From Dentipellis sp. KUC8613 (taxonomy: Eukaryota > Basidiomycota > Agaricomycetes > Russulales > Hericiaceae), in NCBI GenBank assembly GCA_002286715.1, contig NSJX01000003.1, positions 608,680-672,679 of the forward strand: a stretch of DNA of 64,000 nucleotides, written 5' to 3'. Positions 10,900 to 21,914 of the stretch are shown in pieces. Position 1 is the first letter of the stretch; the number at the start of each line of letters is the position of its first letter. A model generated the notes under the pieces. It saw only the letters and a list, made by a program, of their open reading frames with translations. It searched no databases and was not told where the DNA came from. The position numbers and the translations under genes were made by a program.

Positions 10900-13800
10900 A
10901 TGGAAGGCCTAGAACCAGCTTTGCAGAAGAGTTCTACCACCGGCACCCAGTCGTTCAGTAGCCGCAGCTCCCGCGTCTATTTCCCTGCGACTCCCCGAGA
11001 TCCCTCGCCCTCCGACGAGGCGGAGGGATCAGGCAAACCTTCATCCATAGGCCTCGGCCCCCCTCCTGCTCTCCGACGCTCACCGGCTACACAAGATAAT
11101 CTGTCTTCCGGTCTACCACGCCACGACCATGCGCGGCGTCGAGTTCGGTCTGCCCATGTCGGCTATAGTAATTCTCTAGGAGCGCCACAACAACCGGCTC
11201 AAAGGAACGGCAATAACGGACTCTCAGGTGGTCCGCGGAAAAGGACTGTAACATCGGCGACTTCGAGCAGGGCTTCTAAGTACGAGGCAAGCGTTGTCGA
11301 TAGCCGGAAAGCGCTAGCTACCGAAGATGCCAGCGTCGAGGGATTCTCTGAAGAGTATGACTTATGTGCGCATTCTATTCCCTATTCCCCTTGTGCAGTA
11401 CGTATCTGACAGGCAACGTTGTTCAGCACATGAAGGCAAGTGATTGCGCACGCGCTTTGGCTTTATACCTACAATGTTTGTGTCTCGAACTAGATCCGCA
11501 GATCCTCGAGGATGTTCAAAGAGCGTTGACTCTGAAAGTGCGGCGTGAAGCCCGGATCCAAGCTATGCAGGGACGGGAGTCCCCTTACTCTTCGGGGTCG
11601 TCACAAGTCCGCACAAGTCTTACTCCCGCCTCTCCTATCAACACGCGCCTGAAGAGGCGCAGTGCAGAATCTGAGGTCGACTTCAGTCCCTCAGTAGGTA
11701 TCGACAGGAGCCATCCCGTTCCTACTCTTCTCGATGATGGGAGGACACTTGATTGGGGAGCCCCCCCTTCGGAGGATGAGAAGCCTGACAAGAAATGGTC
11801 GTTATCCATACCGAAACGGAAGTCGAAAGACAAGGAGAAGGCAGGGGATCCTGACAGGGATACTCTGGGAAAACAGGAGTCTCTCTACGCCGGTATGTCC
11901 TTCCTTATTCATTGAAGGCCACTTTTCTCAGCATCCACGATAGAGAAACTTCGGAGAATTAGTGCATCTGCAAAGCCTCAAACTCTGAAGAAGGCTCAGA
12001 TCACTAGGGACCAGCTACGAAGAAGATATAAGCAGCTCAATGCGTCCGCCAGCTCCAAAGCTGACATGCTGAACCCAGTGAAGGCCGTGCGCTGGTACGC
12101 GTCCTCCGAGCCTCTACTCCAATCCTCTTTGGATCAAGCAGAACCTCTCCCCTGGCTGAAACATCTTCGAGAGCGGCGTGGTATCAAGAACGGACATCGC
12201 TTCAACTGGTATCTGACAGCATTAATCGTTGAAGAATACTCCAGAAATCGTACTCGTCGGGACACTATGGAAACTATACCCGAAGACCTGTTACCTCCGA
12301 ATAGTGGTAGCCTATCCCCACCATTTCAATATCCGGTGCCTACATCTCAAGGATCATCTCCATACATGGCCAGCGTCGACAATGATTCTTACAAGCATCT
12401 CGAAGCTTCGCTCTCCCGACGACGATCTTTGGATGGGCACGTCTCCTTCGAGCCTGTCGTAGATTCTTCTGGACGCCGGTCATTGGGAAGCGAATCTCGT
12501 CGCAGTGTCGATGCAATAACTAGGGGCTGGAGACAGTCTCTCCCTGGCGTCGAGTCACCACGAGGTTCCATCTACAGCAGTATATTTGGAGGGTCTACTC
12601 ACAGCCAGCCTTATGGTGGCACGTCGCCGACCAGTAGCAGAATACATCTGCGTGACCTTGTATCGCGGCGCGGACGGCGGCGAGGAAACGACAGCGACGA
12701 TGCGTCTTCGTCTCATCATGACCACTCTGGCGTGTCGGACGACTACAGCCGATCGGATGAAGGTGGGGTGAGGAAGCGCAAGCGTACTACCCATCATTTC
12801 CGCCCGGCCGACCTAGACTTATTCACTCGGACGCAACCCGTAACCGATTCGGAGGTCAACGTCACGGAGGGCGCCCAAAGCGATTCCTTAATGGTGCCCG
12901 AACGTCCTGCTAGTGCGGACTTTCCCCTCACGGCAAAGGCTCTGTCACCTCAGGACGGTGCCTCTCAAGCTGACGTGACGTCGTCGATGGCAGCAAATAC
13001 CCCACGGCTCCTTCAGCTACGAGGGTTCAGGACATCGTTGCCGAGTTCTGAAAAACTGTCAATCAAGGAAGAAGCGCACCGCCAACAGCAAGTCGACGAA
13101 GAGAGGGAACAGCATGAGTATGAGCAGAAAGCGGAGTAAGTTGTCTACTATTGCTTCGAGATCATGGAGCTCACGTCATGGTTGCAGAATACTCGATAAC
13201 ACCATTGCCCAGAATCATCGAAATCGTCAGCTCCTCCAACGCATCGCTGTGGGTGTCAAAGAATACGAAGCCGTTCAGTCCCGAATGGCTAAAATATTCG
13301 GCCATTCTTACGTCTCGTTGCCGCCAGAACTACTGGACGCATTCTCTCATGATCCTGCTGTTGTGACAGGTTCGACGAAATGGCTGAGAGGCTGGCGCGC
13401 GGTGGAGAACATCCACGATCATATCTCCAGTCAAGTTGACACCGTGCAGGCATTCCTACACCAAATGGCGGAACAGCCCGAAGTAACTCGTCCTGCCAGT
13501 CTTCTGGAAGGGCCGTTGTCGTCGCTTCAGCGTTCCCTCGAAGCTCTCGAAGGCCGTCGTGCTTCGATAATTGAGAGGTCTCAAGAGGTTGAAGATACTT
13601 TACTACGGATAAAGGAGCTGCACACGGCGGTCAAGACTACCTACAACAAGACGCTTGCCCATACTTCGTCAGTATATCCTGAGGTTCGTACTCGCATAAC
13701 CTTGTCTGTCGTTGTCATCACTGAAATCCATCGTAGCTCTCACAAATCGTGGCTCTGGAAGAGAGCTACAGAGACCAATATCAGCAGCTGTGGGAGTTTG

Positions 13801-14231
13801 GTATGGATGCTCTGACGTTCTTGCTCGATACAGTGACTCCAGTATGGAGGAATTATGGCAAAGTCATCGGTATCGACGTCCAAGATTTCCTTATTATACC
13901 ATGGTATCGCAACGAATTTACGGGAGAGGATAATCGGTATCCTATCAAGGCCTTACCAACACGCTCGTTTCGTCATTGGATCGGACTTATTGTACTTTTC
14001 TTCACCACTGTTCTCGTCCTCGTCCTGCAGGCTCGCGCAGCATGGACATTCTGTTCGTTCTACCGGCTACCGTTTATCACCTCCACTGGGCTGTGGTGGA
14101 CCGCCGTTCCCTTCTTCCTCGGCATAGCAATTGTGCAATGGGTTGCCGTCCTGATCGAGGCGAGCATCGTCGCTGCGCAAGTGGCTGTCGTCGTATGGTG
14201 GATTGGTTGGTGGGCCAAGATTTTTGATTGA
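10900..14231 (+). CDS. Large protein with coiled middle and C-terminal membrane helices, 1046 aa
   Basis: I cannot place this protein in a family. Five exons, 10900-11365, 11413-11892, 11932-13135, 13188-13683 and 13737-14231, sum to 1047 codons. The N-terminus (about 1-155) is disordered and Ser/Pro/Arg-rich. A helical block follows with KASDCARALALYLQCLCLEL. A basic segment (ITRDQLRRRYKQLNAS) then leads to a second disordered stretch. A predicted coiled or helical region (about 690-900) includes NHRNRQLLQRIAVGVKEYE and EGRRASIIERSQEVEDTLL. The C-terminus has two or three hydrophobic helices starting at WIGLIVLFFTTVLVLVLQ, separated by a short polar loop and ending almost at the stop (WWIGWWAKIFD). 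A mostly cytoplasmic or nucleoplasmic protein anchored by its tail is the simplest reading. That is inference. Confidence 0.75.
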
Positions 14232-14349
14232 TTTATCGATTATTCATTCGCTGTCGTCGCACGCTGTCCTATCGTTATTTTGCACATTTATCATTATTAC
14301 CATACGTCGAACTAGTCATCATCGAGCGTCTCATTCAGGGATATACTGC

Positions 14350-16624
14350 CTAAGGGTGCGTAGGCGTCTCAGGCGCGGTTGGGATAGCAAACGTCGGACC
14401 TGGGGTATGATGGACAGGCTGCGACGGTGTCATCTGCCCTGGCACAGCCGAAGTCAAAGAGGTTGGTTGAGAGGGGCCTGCCAGACTCGGTGCGGGCGTA
14501 ACATGATGTGGGGGGTCGATAATATTAAGCATGCTTTGAGCTTTGCCATTATCCACACATGGGCGGCAAAAACCTAGGAAGAAAGGCTCTCAGTATGGAT
14601 GACCGGTCGGATCGAAGACCGATTACTCACGACCGCCGAGCATCAAAGGGACGTCCGTTTGACCACACGCTATACACGCAATCTGCCTCACGGGAGCAAG
14701 GGGAGCGTTTGACTTTGCGGCCGACTTCTTCCGTTTGGGTGCTGCAGGCGCAGTGCCTTCCTCTCCTGTCGCTGGAGTTGCCGGAGCTTTGCGTGGTGCC
14801 CGGCGCTTTGGTCTTGGCCTATCACCATATGCGGGCTTGATCGACTTCATAGCGTAAGGCGACGTCGCAGCCTATGGCGAGTTCTGAATATTGAAGATCC
14901 TATCAGCGGAAAAGACTTACATTTCTGAGCTGGGTCAGTAGATCTCCTTCCCTGAGTTGATATCGCAAAAAAGCACGCTCTGGCGCCTTCTACAAATCCC
15001 TGATGTTCAGTGTATTGGGGCAAGTCATGGAGGCAGGCAGCGTACTATCTTCAGTAGAGCATCCCTGTTCTCTTGGAGCTTCTCCGAACCCCCAGACCAT
15101 CGCTGCAAGCTATCCCAAACTGTCTGTTGTACTTTCGTGAATTTAAACGTCACAACCTCTTGAGGAACCACCGGAGGTGATTGTTCGCCCTCTTGAACGC
15201 TTGCGGGAGTGTTTTTAGAGGTCAGATAGTCTAACTTGGGGAAAGGCAGCGCAGTTGTGAGATTAATTTCTTCCAGAACACCGCTAGCTGGCTTGCGTTC
15301 ACAAATCACAGCGCCTCTTGGGAAAACCCATCGATCGTTGGGCTTTTCCGGAAACTCGATAATGATATCGAAATCGCGTGGTGGGTATGTGGCGGGCTGT
15401 GGTATGTATTGGGGTGCGGAAGTGAATTGGTGTCCCGGATACGGATAGCTAGCGTAGGAAGACGGTGTCGCAAGGCCAGATGGCGCTGGTGTTGGAGTTG
15501 TCGATGGGGCGGAGCTAGGAGCAGGAGTGAACCTTTGTTCAGAGGCTTGCATGGGGTAATATGTGTTGATGGGAGTAGTCTGCGGTGGAGGAACGGTACT
15601 GGGACCTGCAGCTAATGTCTGAATCAGTATTCCTAGTGTCTTCAGCTGGTCGGCAGTGGCCTTTCCGGAGGCTGCCAGTTGAAGATGGTTGGCAAGTATG
15701 GGGTCAGATCCAGCGGCAGAATTGACTTGCTGAATGAGAGCAGACGTGATAGGAGTATCTGCAACTACAGAAGAGACGAGAGGGGTAGATGCTCGTTGCT
15801 GGACCGGGGCCGTAGCCGCTACTGGCATGGGCTGGTTTTGGGAATACTGTGGGTGTTGCTGGGGCTGGGTATGTTGTCCGTATGGTATATACGAACCGTA
15901 AGGGGCAGACGGATGCCAGGTAGGGGCGGGTGGCATCGGGGCGGGCGGCCTCGCCAACGTGGAAGGCGCGGATGGCAAGTAATGAACCTCATACAATGAA
16001 GTAGAAGAGAATATGTGAGGACCAATCAGTAGATCACATTTTCCTAGAGATCGTATCGTATGTGGAGGAGGAACGGCGTCTGATGCTTTCCCTCCCCGAG
16101 CTTTACTCGAGAACTTGGGGAACGTCGATGCAAGCCAATTAGCACGCGCTGATAGCATCGAGTTAAGGTCAGTGTCCAAAGCCAACAAATATAATGTGCA
16201 CACATTGCTTCAAGGAGCTGACCACGACAAAGCTAGAGGGAAATGGCTCTCAGGTCAACGACGTGGGGTTGAAAAACAGGCTGGCGCGTACCTCTCAGCA
16301 ACACTCTTCAACTCGGACTCTTCTTCTTCCTCGTCTACTTCTGTGTCCAACTCCCACCCTGGTTTGGGTCCAACAGGGAGCTTGAAGTCTTGAGCTTTTA
16401 TCATGATAAATCTAGTATGAAACTTGCTTTGCGTCTGCCCAAGGCAATTGCAAGCTATCCGGTGCGGGGTCATTTGCTCCATATCGGGTTAGGTGCGTCG
16501 GTGTTTTGGTCTGTTTACCAACAGCCTTAGATCTGCTTCGCCAGATCTGACCGCTTCTGTCTCGGACGTCGAAATCAACTCTGAGCGACCGAGCTCCAGG
16601 CGGCTGATCTGTAGACAAGGTCAT
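14350..16624 (-). CDS. Swc3-like (SWR1 complex) protein with C-terminal zinc knuckle, 661 aa
   Basis: Probably a fungal relative of Swc3, a subunit of the SWR1 complex that deposits H2A.Z. I base this on layout and weak similarity, so it is tentative. Exons: 16624-16424, 16380-16292, 16207-15046, 14989-14921, 14871-14631, 14573-14350 (662 codons). Visible parts: an acidic DEEEEESEL stretch near residue 85; CDLLIGPHIF around 150; a Pro/Gln-rich middle; an SDPILANHLQLAASGKAT helix; FDIIIEFPEKPNDRWVFP; KAPERAFLRYQLREGDLL; a basic PRPKRRAPRK segment; and a CIACG...FCRPC pair of CxxC motifs split by the last intron. The first intron (43 nt) is the least certain. The start lies only 17 bp from the bdp1 start; an acceptor-like TCTACAG just after this ATG leaves open an alternative 5' end. 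Confidence 0.6.
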
Positions 16625-16641
16625 CTTGAATACGCTTCAAC

Positions 16642-18861
16642 ATGTCTACACGTGTTCGTGAGTGCAACCACGCGGCGCTCATACCAACAGTGCTCTAATT
16701 GAAATGCGCAGAAAAAGGAGGCACCGTCTTCAAGCCTGTGGCGAAAGTCAGGGCTCGACCCGCAACAGATGCTGCGAGCGTGACTTCGGCAGATCCTGAC
16801 TCCCAGAATGTTACCAGATCCAGTGAGAGAAGCTCTACCGTTCCGACCCATAGTGTTGCCCCAGACTCTCCTTTGCCTGCTGAGAAACCTATTTCGGTCC
16901 CGTCTTATCGCGAGCAGTCCATAGGTCCTCCAGCTGTCAGCGCAAGATCAGGCGGAATAGTGCCATCTCATGATAATAGAGGTCCTCCCTCGGTACAAGT
17001 GGTGCCGAACCTTTCGCGGCCGAACCTGCCCCAGGCGTCTGGGACTTCCCATGCAACCTTGTCCAGCATCATCTCTTCGACAACCAGAGCCGCAGCCATT
17101 CCTCCTGTATCAAGCTCCCGCGCTATACAGCAGCCTACTCGTCCCGCGGGTTGGAATACCTCTGACGATTCCCATGCTCGCTCGTCCATTCAGCCCTCCG
17201 TCCAATCTTCTACCCAGGTGGCTATCACACCGTTGCTGGATCACACGAACCAGGAAATTCCTCCTCAAATTCCTCCTGATGACGACGGTCTTCTTCACTT
17301 TGACTTTTCCGCGGTAGTTTCAGAAGGAGCACGAGCTGGTGCAATAGGGCATCCTGAGGCTCACCGCGACCAGCCCGCTCCAAATACGGTGATGGGAAAC
17401 AGCAGTACCGTCGAGCCGCCTTCACAAGCCGAGGGTACCTTGCGAGCAGGTGACGTGGAGGGGTCTGCCCGCCCTAAGCGCATCCTGAGGAAAAGGATTG
17501 CTCCGGTATCAGAAGCTTCCCAGCAGGGCAGTACGTCCGGGTCTTTGACCGAAGCTCCTGTTAATAGAAAGAGGAAGCGAGTTCGCAAAGCAAATAGTGA
17601 ACCAGAAGAAGGCGAAGCGTCTGATACTGCCACTCAAAGGCACTCCCGCAAGACCAAGGCCGGACGTAAATCTCGCGCCTCCTCCGTGGCGGCATTTGAT
17701 CCAGACGCAGACCCCGGCGAGGATCTAGATCCCACAATGGTCACAATGGCAATGCTTTGCGACGATACAGGTCAAGGTCGCGTCAGTAGCAAAGCCGCGC
17801 AGATCCTCAGCAATCACGCTGCCTGGAAGAAATCAAACAGGGAACGACGGGCCCGTATGAGGGCGGCAATGGAGGCGAAGAAGTATGGACGAAATGAAGA
17901 TGATGTTGAGGATGTTGCAGCGCCAAACGATATATCTATTCAAGTAATAGGACCGAGCTCTCTGAACGCGCAAAGCGGTTCCACTCCGGTACCTCCAGAG
18001 GTCGAGACCGCGTCCGAAGCTGCCGCTGAGGGCTCTGCAAAGGACGGGTTTGACTACTCTCAGTCCATAGCGACAAGCCGCTTCAATGTACAAGTTCGGA
18101 TCGGACCTAATGGAGAAACGATCGTCGACGAGGAGTCCCTGTTTGTCGATCGTGCCGAGGATCAAGACACCGAAAACTATACCCACGTCGAGGAGTCGGA
18201 CGCGACAAAATTCGTGAATTCTGCTACCTATGGCAAGAAGTTCAGGGGTTCACGTTGGAGCGCAGAAGAAACCGAGCTATTCTTCGATGTACGTTGCAAT
18301 ATAGTCTTACGTTCTATGTCAACTCAACTCAGCTTTCCTTTCTTTCTCAGGCGCTCTCCCAGTTCGGGGAGAATTATGAATTGATCTCTTACGTGCTGCC
18401 AGGGCGTGATCGCAAGTCATGTAAGAATAAGTTCAAGATTGAAGACAAAAAGAATCCGAGCAGAATCAATTATTGTTTAAATAATCGTATTCCCTATGGT
18501 AGCTATTTCTGATACGCTGCCTCGCCCAAATGCTGATTCGCGTACAGATATTCAAACCCTTACCCGTATGACCGGGAAAGATTTTTCAGGTCCTACGCCC
18601 ATTATCAGAGCGAAGACACCGCCCAACATGGCGCAACTGGATGCTTCAGCTGCTGCCGCTGGCCAGTCGCCTACCATCGTGAGGAAGCAAAGCCAGACTC
18701 CTGGACTCGACGGCGAGACGGATGGTGGTCAGTCAGAAGCAGAAGGAGCTGAGACCGCTGGGCAAAAAGGTCGACATGCACCCCGCAAGGCGCACGCTCG
18801 GAAAAAGAAAGACGACGGAGTGGAAGTGCTCGGCACCATCGATGGTGGGGAATGGGACTGA
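16642..18861 (+). CDS. bdp1: TFIIIB subunit Bdp1 (B''), 684 aa
   Basis: Bdp1 is one of the three TFIIIB subunits that recruit RNA polymerase III to tRNA and other small RNA genes. Exons 16642-16657, 16712-18288, 18351-18498 and 18548-18861 total 685 codons. The 16-nt first exon encodes MSTRV plus one base and joins to QKGGTVFKPVAKVRARP, matching the family's N-terminal form. The diagnostic SANT domain is in exons 2-3: RGSRWSAEETELFFD, ALSQFGENYELISYVLPGR, then KSCKNKFKIEDKKNPSRIN. After it comes PYDIQTLTRMTGKDFSG, a Bdp1 signature formed only by splicing out 18499-18547. The N-terminal half is disordered with basic patches; the C-terminus is basic. A tRNA-Phe gene lies 155 bp downstream. Confidence 0.94.
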
Positions 18862-19016
18862 ACGGGTACAGTGAAGAATCCGATGGGGGATAGCCTTTGT
18901 CTGGATGACACGACATGGCGTCGTCACCATGTCTTGTTCTCTGCAAACATCTGTAGCCTATCTGTGTAAGAATAATCTGATTCATCGCGATTGCCAGCCA
19001 GGAAATGTCGACAAGC

Positions 19017-19126
19017 GCCGGAATAGCTCAGCTGGGAGAGCAACAGACTGAAGATACAAATCGGTTTCTGGGACCAAGGTCGATTCATATTTCTGGAGGT
19101 CGCGTGTTCAAATCACGCTTCTGGCA
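19017..19126 (+). tRNA. tRNA-Phe(GAA) with 37-nt intron
   Basis: The acceptor stem GCCGGAA pairs with TTCTGGC (one G-U). The D arm TAGCTCAGCTGGGAGAGC doubles as the A box and GTGTTCAAATCAC as the B box. The anticodon loop carries CTGAAG with anticodon GAA at 19050-19052. The intron is placed at 19054-19090, one base 3' of the anticodon as in all eukaryotic nuclear tRNA introns, leaving a standard 73-nt mature tRNA. The CCA end is not encoded. The downstream T run (19133-19136) is only four bases, a weak Pol III terminator. Confidence 0.93.
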
Positions 19127-19448
19127 AAAACATTTTGACATCCGTCCGATCAAAATTGCCCTGACCTACTGATTCTTTCGTGCTGAGGAAAGCAGAACAT
19201 CATGCATCATGCATCATGTATCATGCTCTGGTCTCCGACTTGGTGGGAGTAAGTATGCATGCACGTGACTCGCTGTCGTGGGATTGTGACCCCGACGCGT
19301 CCGGCTCGTAGCAATAACGTGCTTCTTCTACTCTGTTCGTCGAAGTCTTTATCCTTTCCATCCATTCCATCCTCCTCCACCCGAAGCATCTGCATATCTC
19401 TACACCAGGATCATATCCTTCAACTTCTCAAGTTTGTATCGTCTTGCC
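19127..19448. other. dmc1 upstream region
   Basis: This region lies between the tRNA and dmc1. It contains a small tandem array of CATCATG-like units at about 19198-19223, one ACGCGT at 19295-19300, and a T/C-rich leader before the ATG. I see no gene. Confidence 0.45.
19198..19223. repeat. Short tandem array of CATCATG units
   Basis: Three to four imperfect copies of a 7-bp CATCATG/CATCATGT unit lie upstream of dmc1. Confidence 0.6.
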
Positions 19449-21495
19449 ATGCCTCGTCGCGCTTCATCCCAAAGCATGCCTCCCCCTTCTCGTGCTGGAA
19501 GCCCGCCAGCCGATGAATCCGAGGATGTGAGCAAAGCCTACAAACTCGAAACGATCCCGTATAACATAATTCTCAGGCGCCTTATTTTGATTCGGTAGAC
19601 GAGCTCCAGCAGCATGTCAGTTTGTTCTCTGCTGCATATATGCACACTTGCATTGATGATTTTCACCATCGCGCCACAGGGAATCAACGTTCAAGATATC
19701 CTCAAACTCAAGGTGAGCCTCTATCGTTTTATCGGTTCTGCCTTTCACAGCTGGGTTAGGCCGCCGCCATCAACACCGTCTCCGGTGTCAACATGACAAC
19801 TCGGAGACATATGTTGAAGATTAAGGTATGTCGATGTGCTCCCTCCTTTGACTATCACGAACTCAAAATAGTCAAGGGGATGTCCGAGGCTAAAGTAGAG
19901 AAGATTAAAGTAAGTCCTCTCCATCAAAATGATTGTAATGGAGGGTTTTAAAGGAAACACCTTGTAGGAAGCGGCCCATAAAGTTCTGGTGAGTTCTCAG
20001 ATCTCTTTCAAGTCATGATCACGTGTCAAAGTTGCAGCAGGGCTCGTCATTTGCAACGGGCTTGGAAATGCAAGATAAACGGAAAAGAGTACTTGCCATC
20101 AGTACCGGAAGCAAATTGGTGGATGCCATGCTTGGTGGTAGGAGGCGACTGTTCGTTGTCTATCCTTCTCACCTCACTTATCGGCATTCTAGGCGGAATT
20201 ATGTCGCAATCCATATCCGAAGGTTTGTCTTCTTATGCCTTTGAGGCTGAATCTAATGTCATTGTCCAGTATATGGGGAATATCGCACCGGGAAGACTCA
20301 ACTCGCTCATACAATGAGTGTGGTTGCGCAGTTGCCTCCGGACCTTGGGGGTGCTTCCGGAAAGGTGACTATATGCGCTTCTACTTGTCGAGGGGTGTTG
20401 GGTAACAAATATCCTTAGGTTGCATATATCGATACCGAAGGTATTCACTGTCCAAGCGAATGTGCCAACAGCCCATCTGACCGTTGGCTGTTTCCAGGGA
20501 CTTTCCGCCCCGACCGTATCAGGTCTATCGCTGAGCGTTTTGGTGTTAATGCCGACATGGCACTGGAAAACATTCTCTATGGTCCTTTCGCCTCTCCAGA
20601 CATATGCTACGAGGACTGACCACTCCCTGCTCAGCTCGGGCCTTCAATAGTGAACATCAGGTAGATATTTCGCTACAGGCGAGATGAATCTCTGACGACT
20701 TGCTCTCGTAGATGGAACTCATCAACGAATGTTCGATGAGGTTTGCCGAGGATAAAGATTTTCGGCTTCTGGTATGCCTTCCGAACTAGAACAAAATTCA
20801 TGCTATTCAACATGGAACCTGTAGATCGTGGACAGCATCATGGCACTCTTTCGCGTCGACTTCTCAGGTCGTGGTGAACTGAGTGAAAGACAGCAGAAGG
20901 TACGTGCAAGTCAAAGCCTGCATATCTCCAAACCTGATATTCATATGATCACATAGCTTGCTCAGGTACGACGGTTTCGGTAGACAAGTACGAGGTCACT
21001 GACACTGTCATCCACACGCCAGATGCTCTCGAAACTCTCGAAGCTATCGGAAGAATACAACGTGTGTACCTAAGATATCAGTCCGCGAACGTAGCCTCAC
21101 ACCATCTCCATAGATCGCCATTCTTCTGACGAATCAAGTGCAATGTACGTTGCTATCCTAGCTTCTCCTCTGTTATACCTGACGGACCTCCTGGTCCATT
21201 AAGCTGACCCAGGAGCAACAATGACCTTTGTCGCTGGTGGCGCACTGAAGCCAATCGGTGGTCACATTATATCGCATGCCTCCGCGACACGGATGTTTCT
21301 TCGTAAAGGTACCGTCGTCGTGCCGTCGCTTTCCCTTTCCGAACGTGTCCATGGGCATCTTTTCGATTCTCATCTCGACTTTCTTTGCTCTCAGGTCGAG
21401 CGGAGGAACGCGTGGCGAAACTCGTCGACAGTCCTGACAAGCCTGAATCTGAGGCATCTTACAAGCTCGATGAAGGTGGTTGGGCTGACGTCTGA
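19449..21495 (+). CDS. dmc1: Meiotic recombinase Dmc1, 348 aa
   Basis: Dmc1 is the meiosis-specific RecA/Rad51-family strand-exchange ATPase. Nineteen exons: 19449-19526, 19577-19615, 19680-19712, 19760-19825, 19877-19909, 19968-19988, 20038-20137, 20193-20222, 20270-20364, 20419-20440, 20498-20581, 20635-20660, 20712-20771, 20825-20899, 20957-20965, 21023-21061, 21114-21144, 21204-21308, 21395-21495; total 349 codons. Features: HhH segment [14 protein letters not shown]; Walker [30 protein letters not shown]; Walker [35 protein letters not shown]; and [20 protein letters not shown]. The last motif, with GGWADV at the end, marks Dmc1 rather than Rad51. Exon 15 is a 9-nt micro-exon. Exon 7 starts at a tandem NAGNAG acceptor, so residue Gln91 may be optional. 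Confidence 0.95.
20957..20965 (+). other. 9-nt micro-exon of dmc1
   Basis: CTTGCTCAG encodes Leu-Ala-Gln. It is flanked by CATAG on the left and GTACGA on the right and supplies the middle of the conserved RQQKLAQMLS motif. Without it the invariant residues are missing. Confidence 0.85.
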
Positions 21496-21914
21496 TGAAT
21501 ATCCTCTAATTTCTGTCTTTTGGCCTGCCTCTTCTACTCCCGTGCTGCTGCTGCTGTTTCTGCTCTGCTCTGCTCTTGCTGTCCTCGTCGCGTCCTTCGC
21601 AATAGCCTCTCACTGTGCCATCACTCCTTCTCCCTGGTCTAGCCCTTGTCCTCGTCTCCGATTTCGGCCCACTGTAACAATCTGCATTGTTCGCGTCCCA
21701 TGACACATGACTGTAGTATACTCATACCATCTTGAACCTGCGAAATGACACTTTTGGCCACTGCATCTCACAATCAGTGGTGGACATCGACCACCTGATC
21801 CTGCATCATATGCGGGATCCCGATAGCGCCTTCTTGCCGCTCGCGTCATATTTCATTTACTTATAAAGTGCAAGGTAACTTTCGACGCCTCCATCGTCAC
21901 TACTTCCGGTACCC
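21496..21914. other. dmc1 3' region and next promoter
   Basis: The 3' region of dmc1 contains a CTG/CTCTG-rich stretch at about 21541-21590. The remainder is the promoter of the following intronless gene. I see no other gene. Confidence 0.45.
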
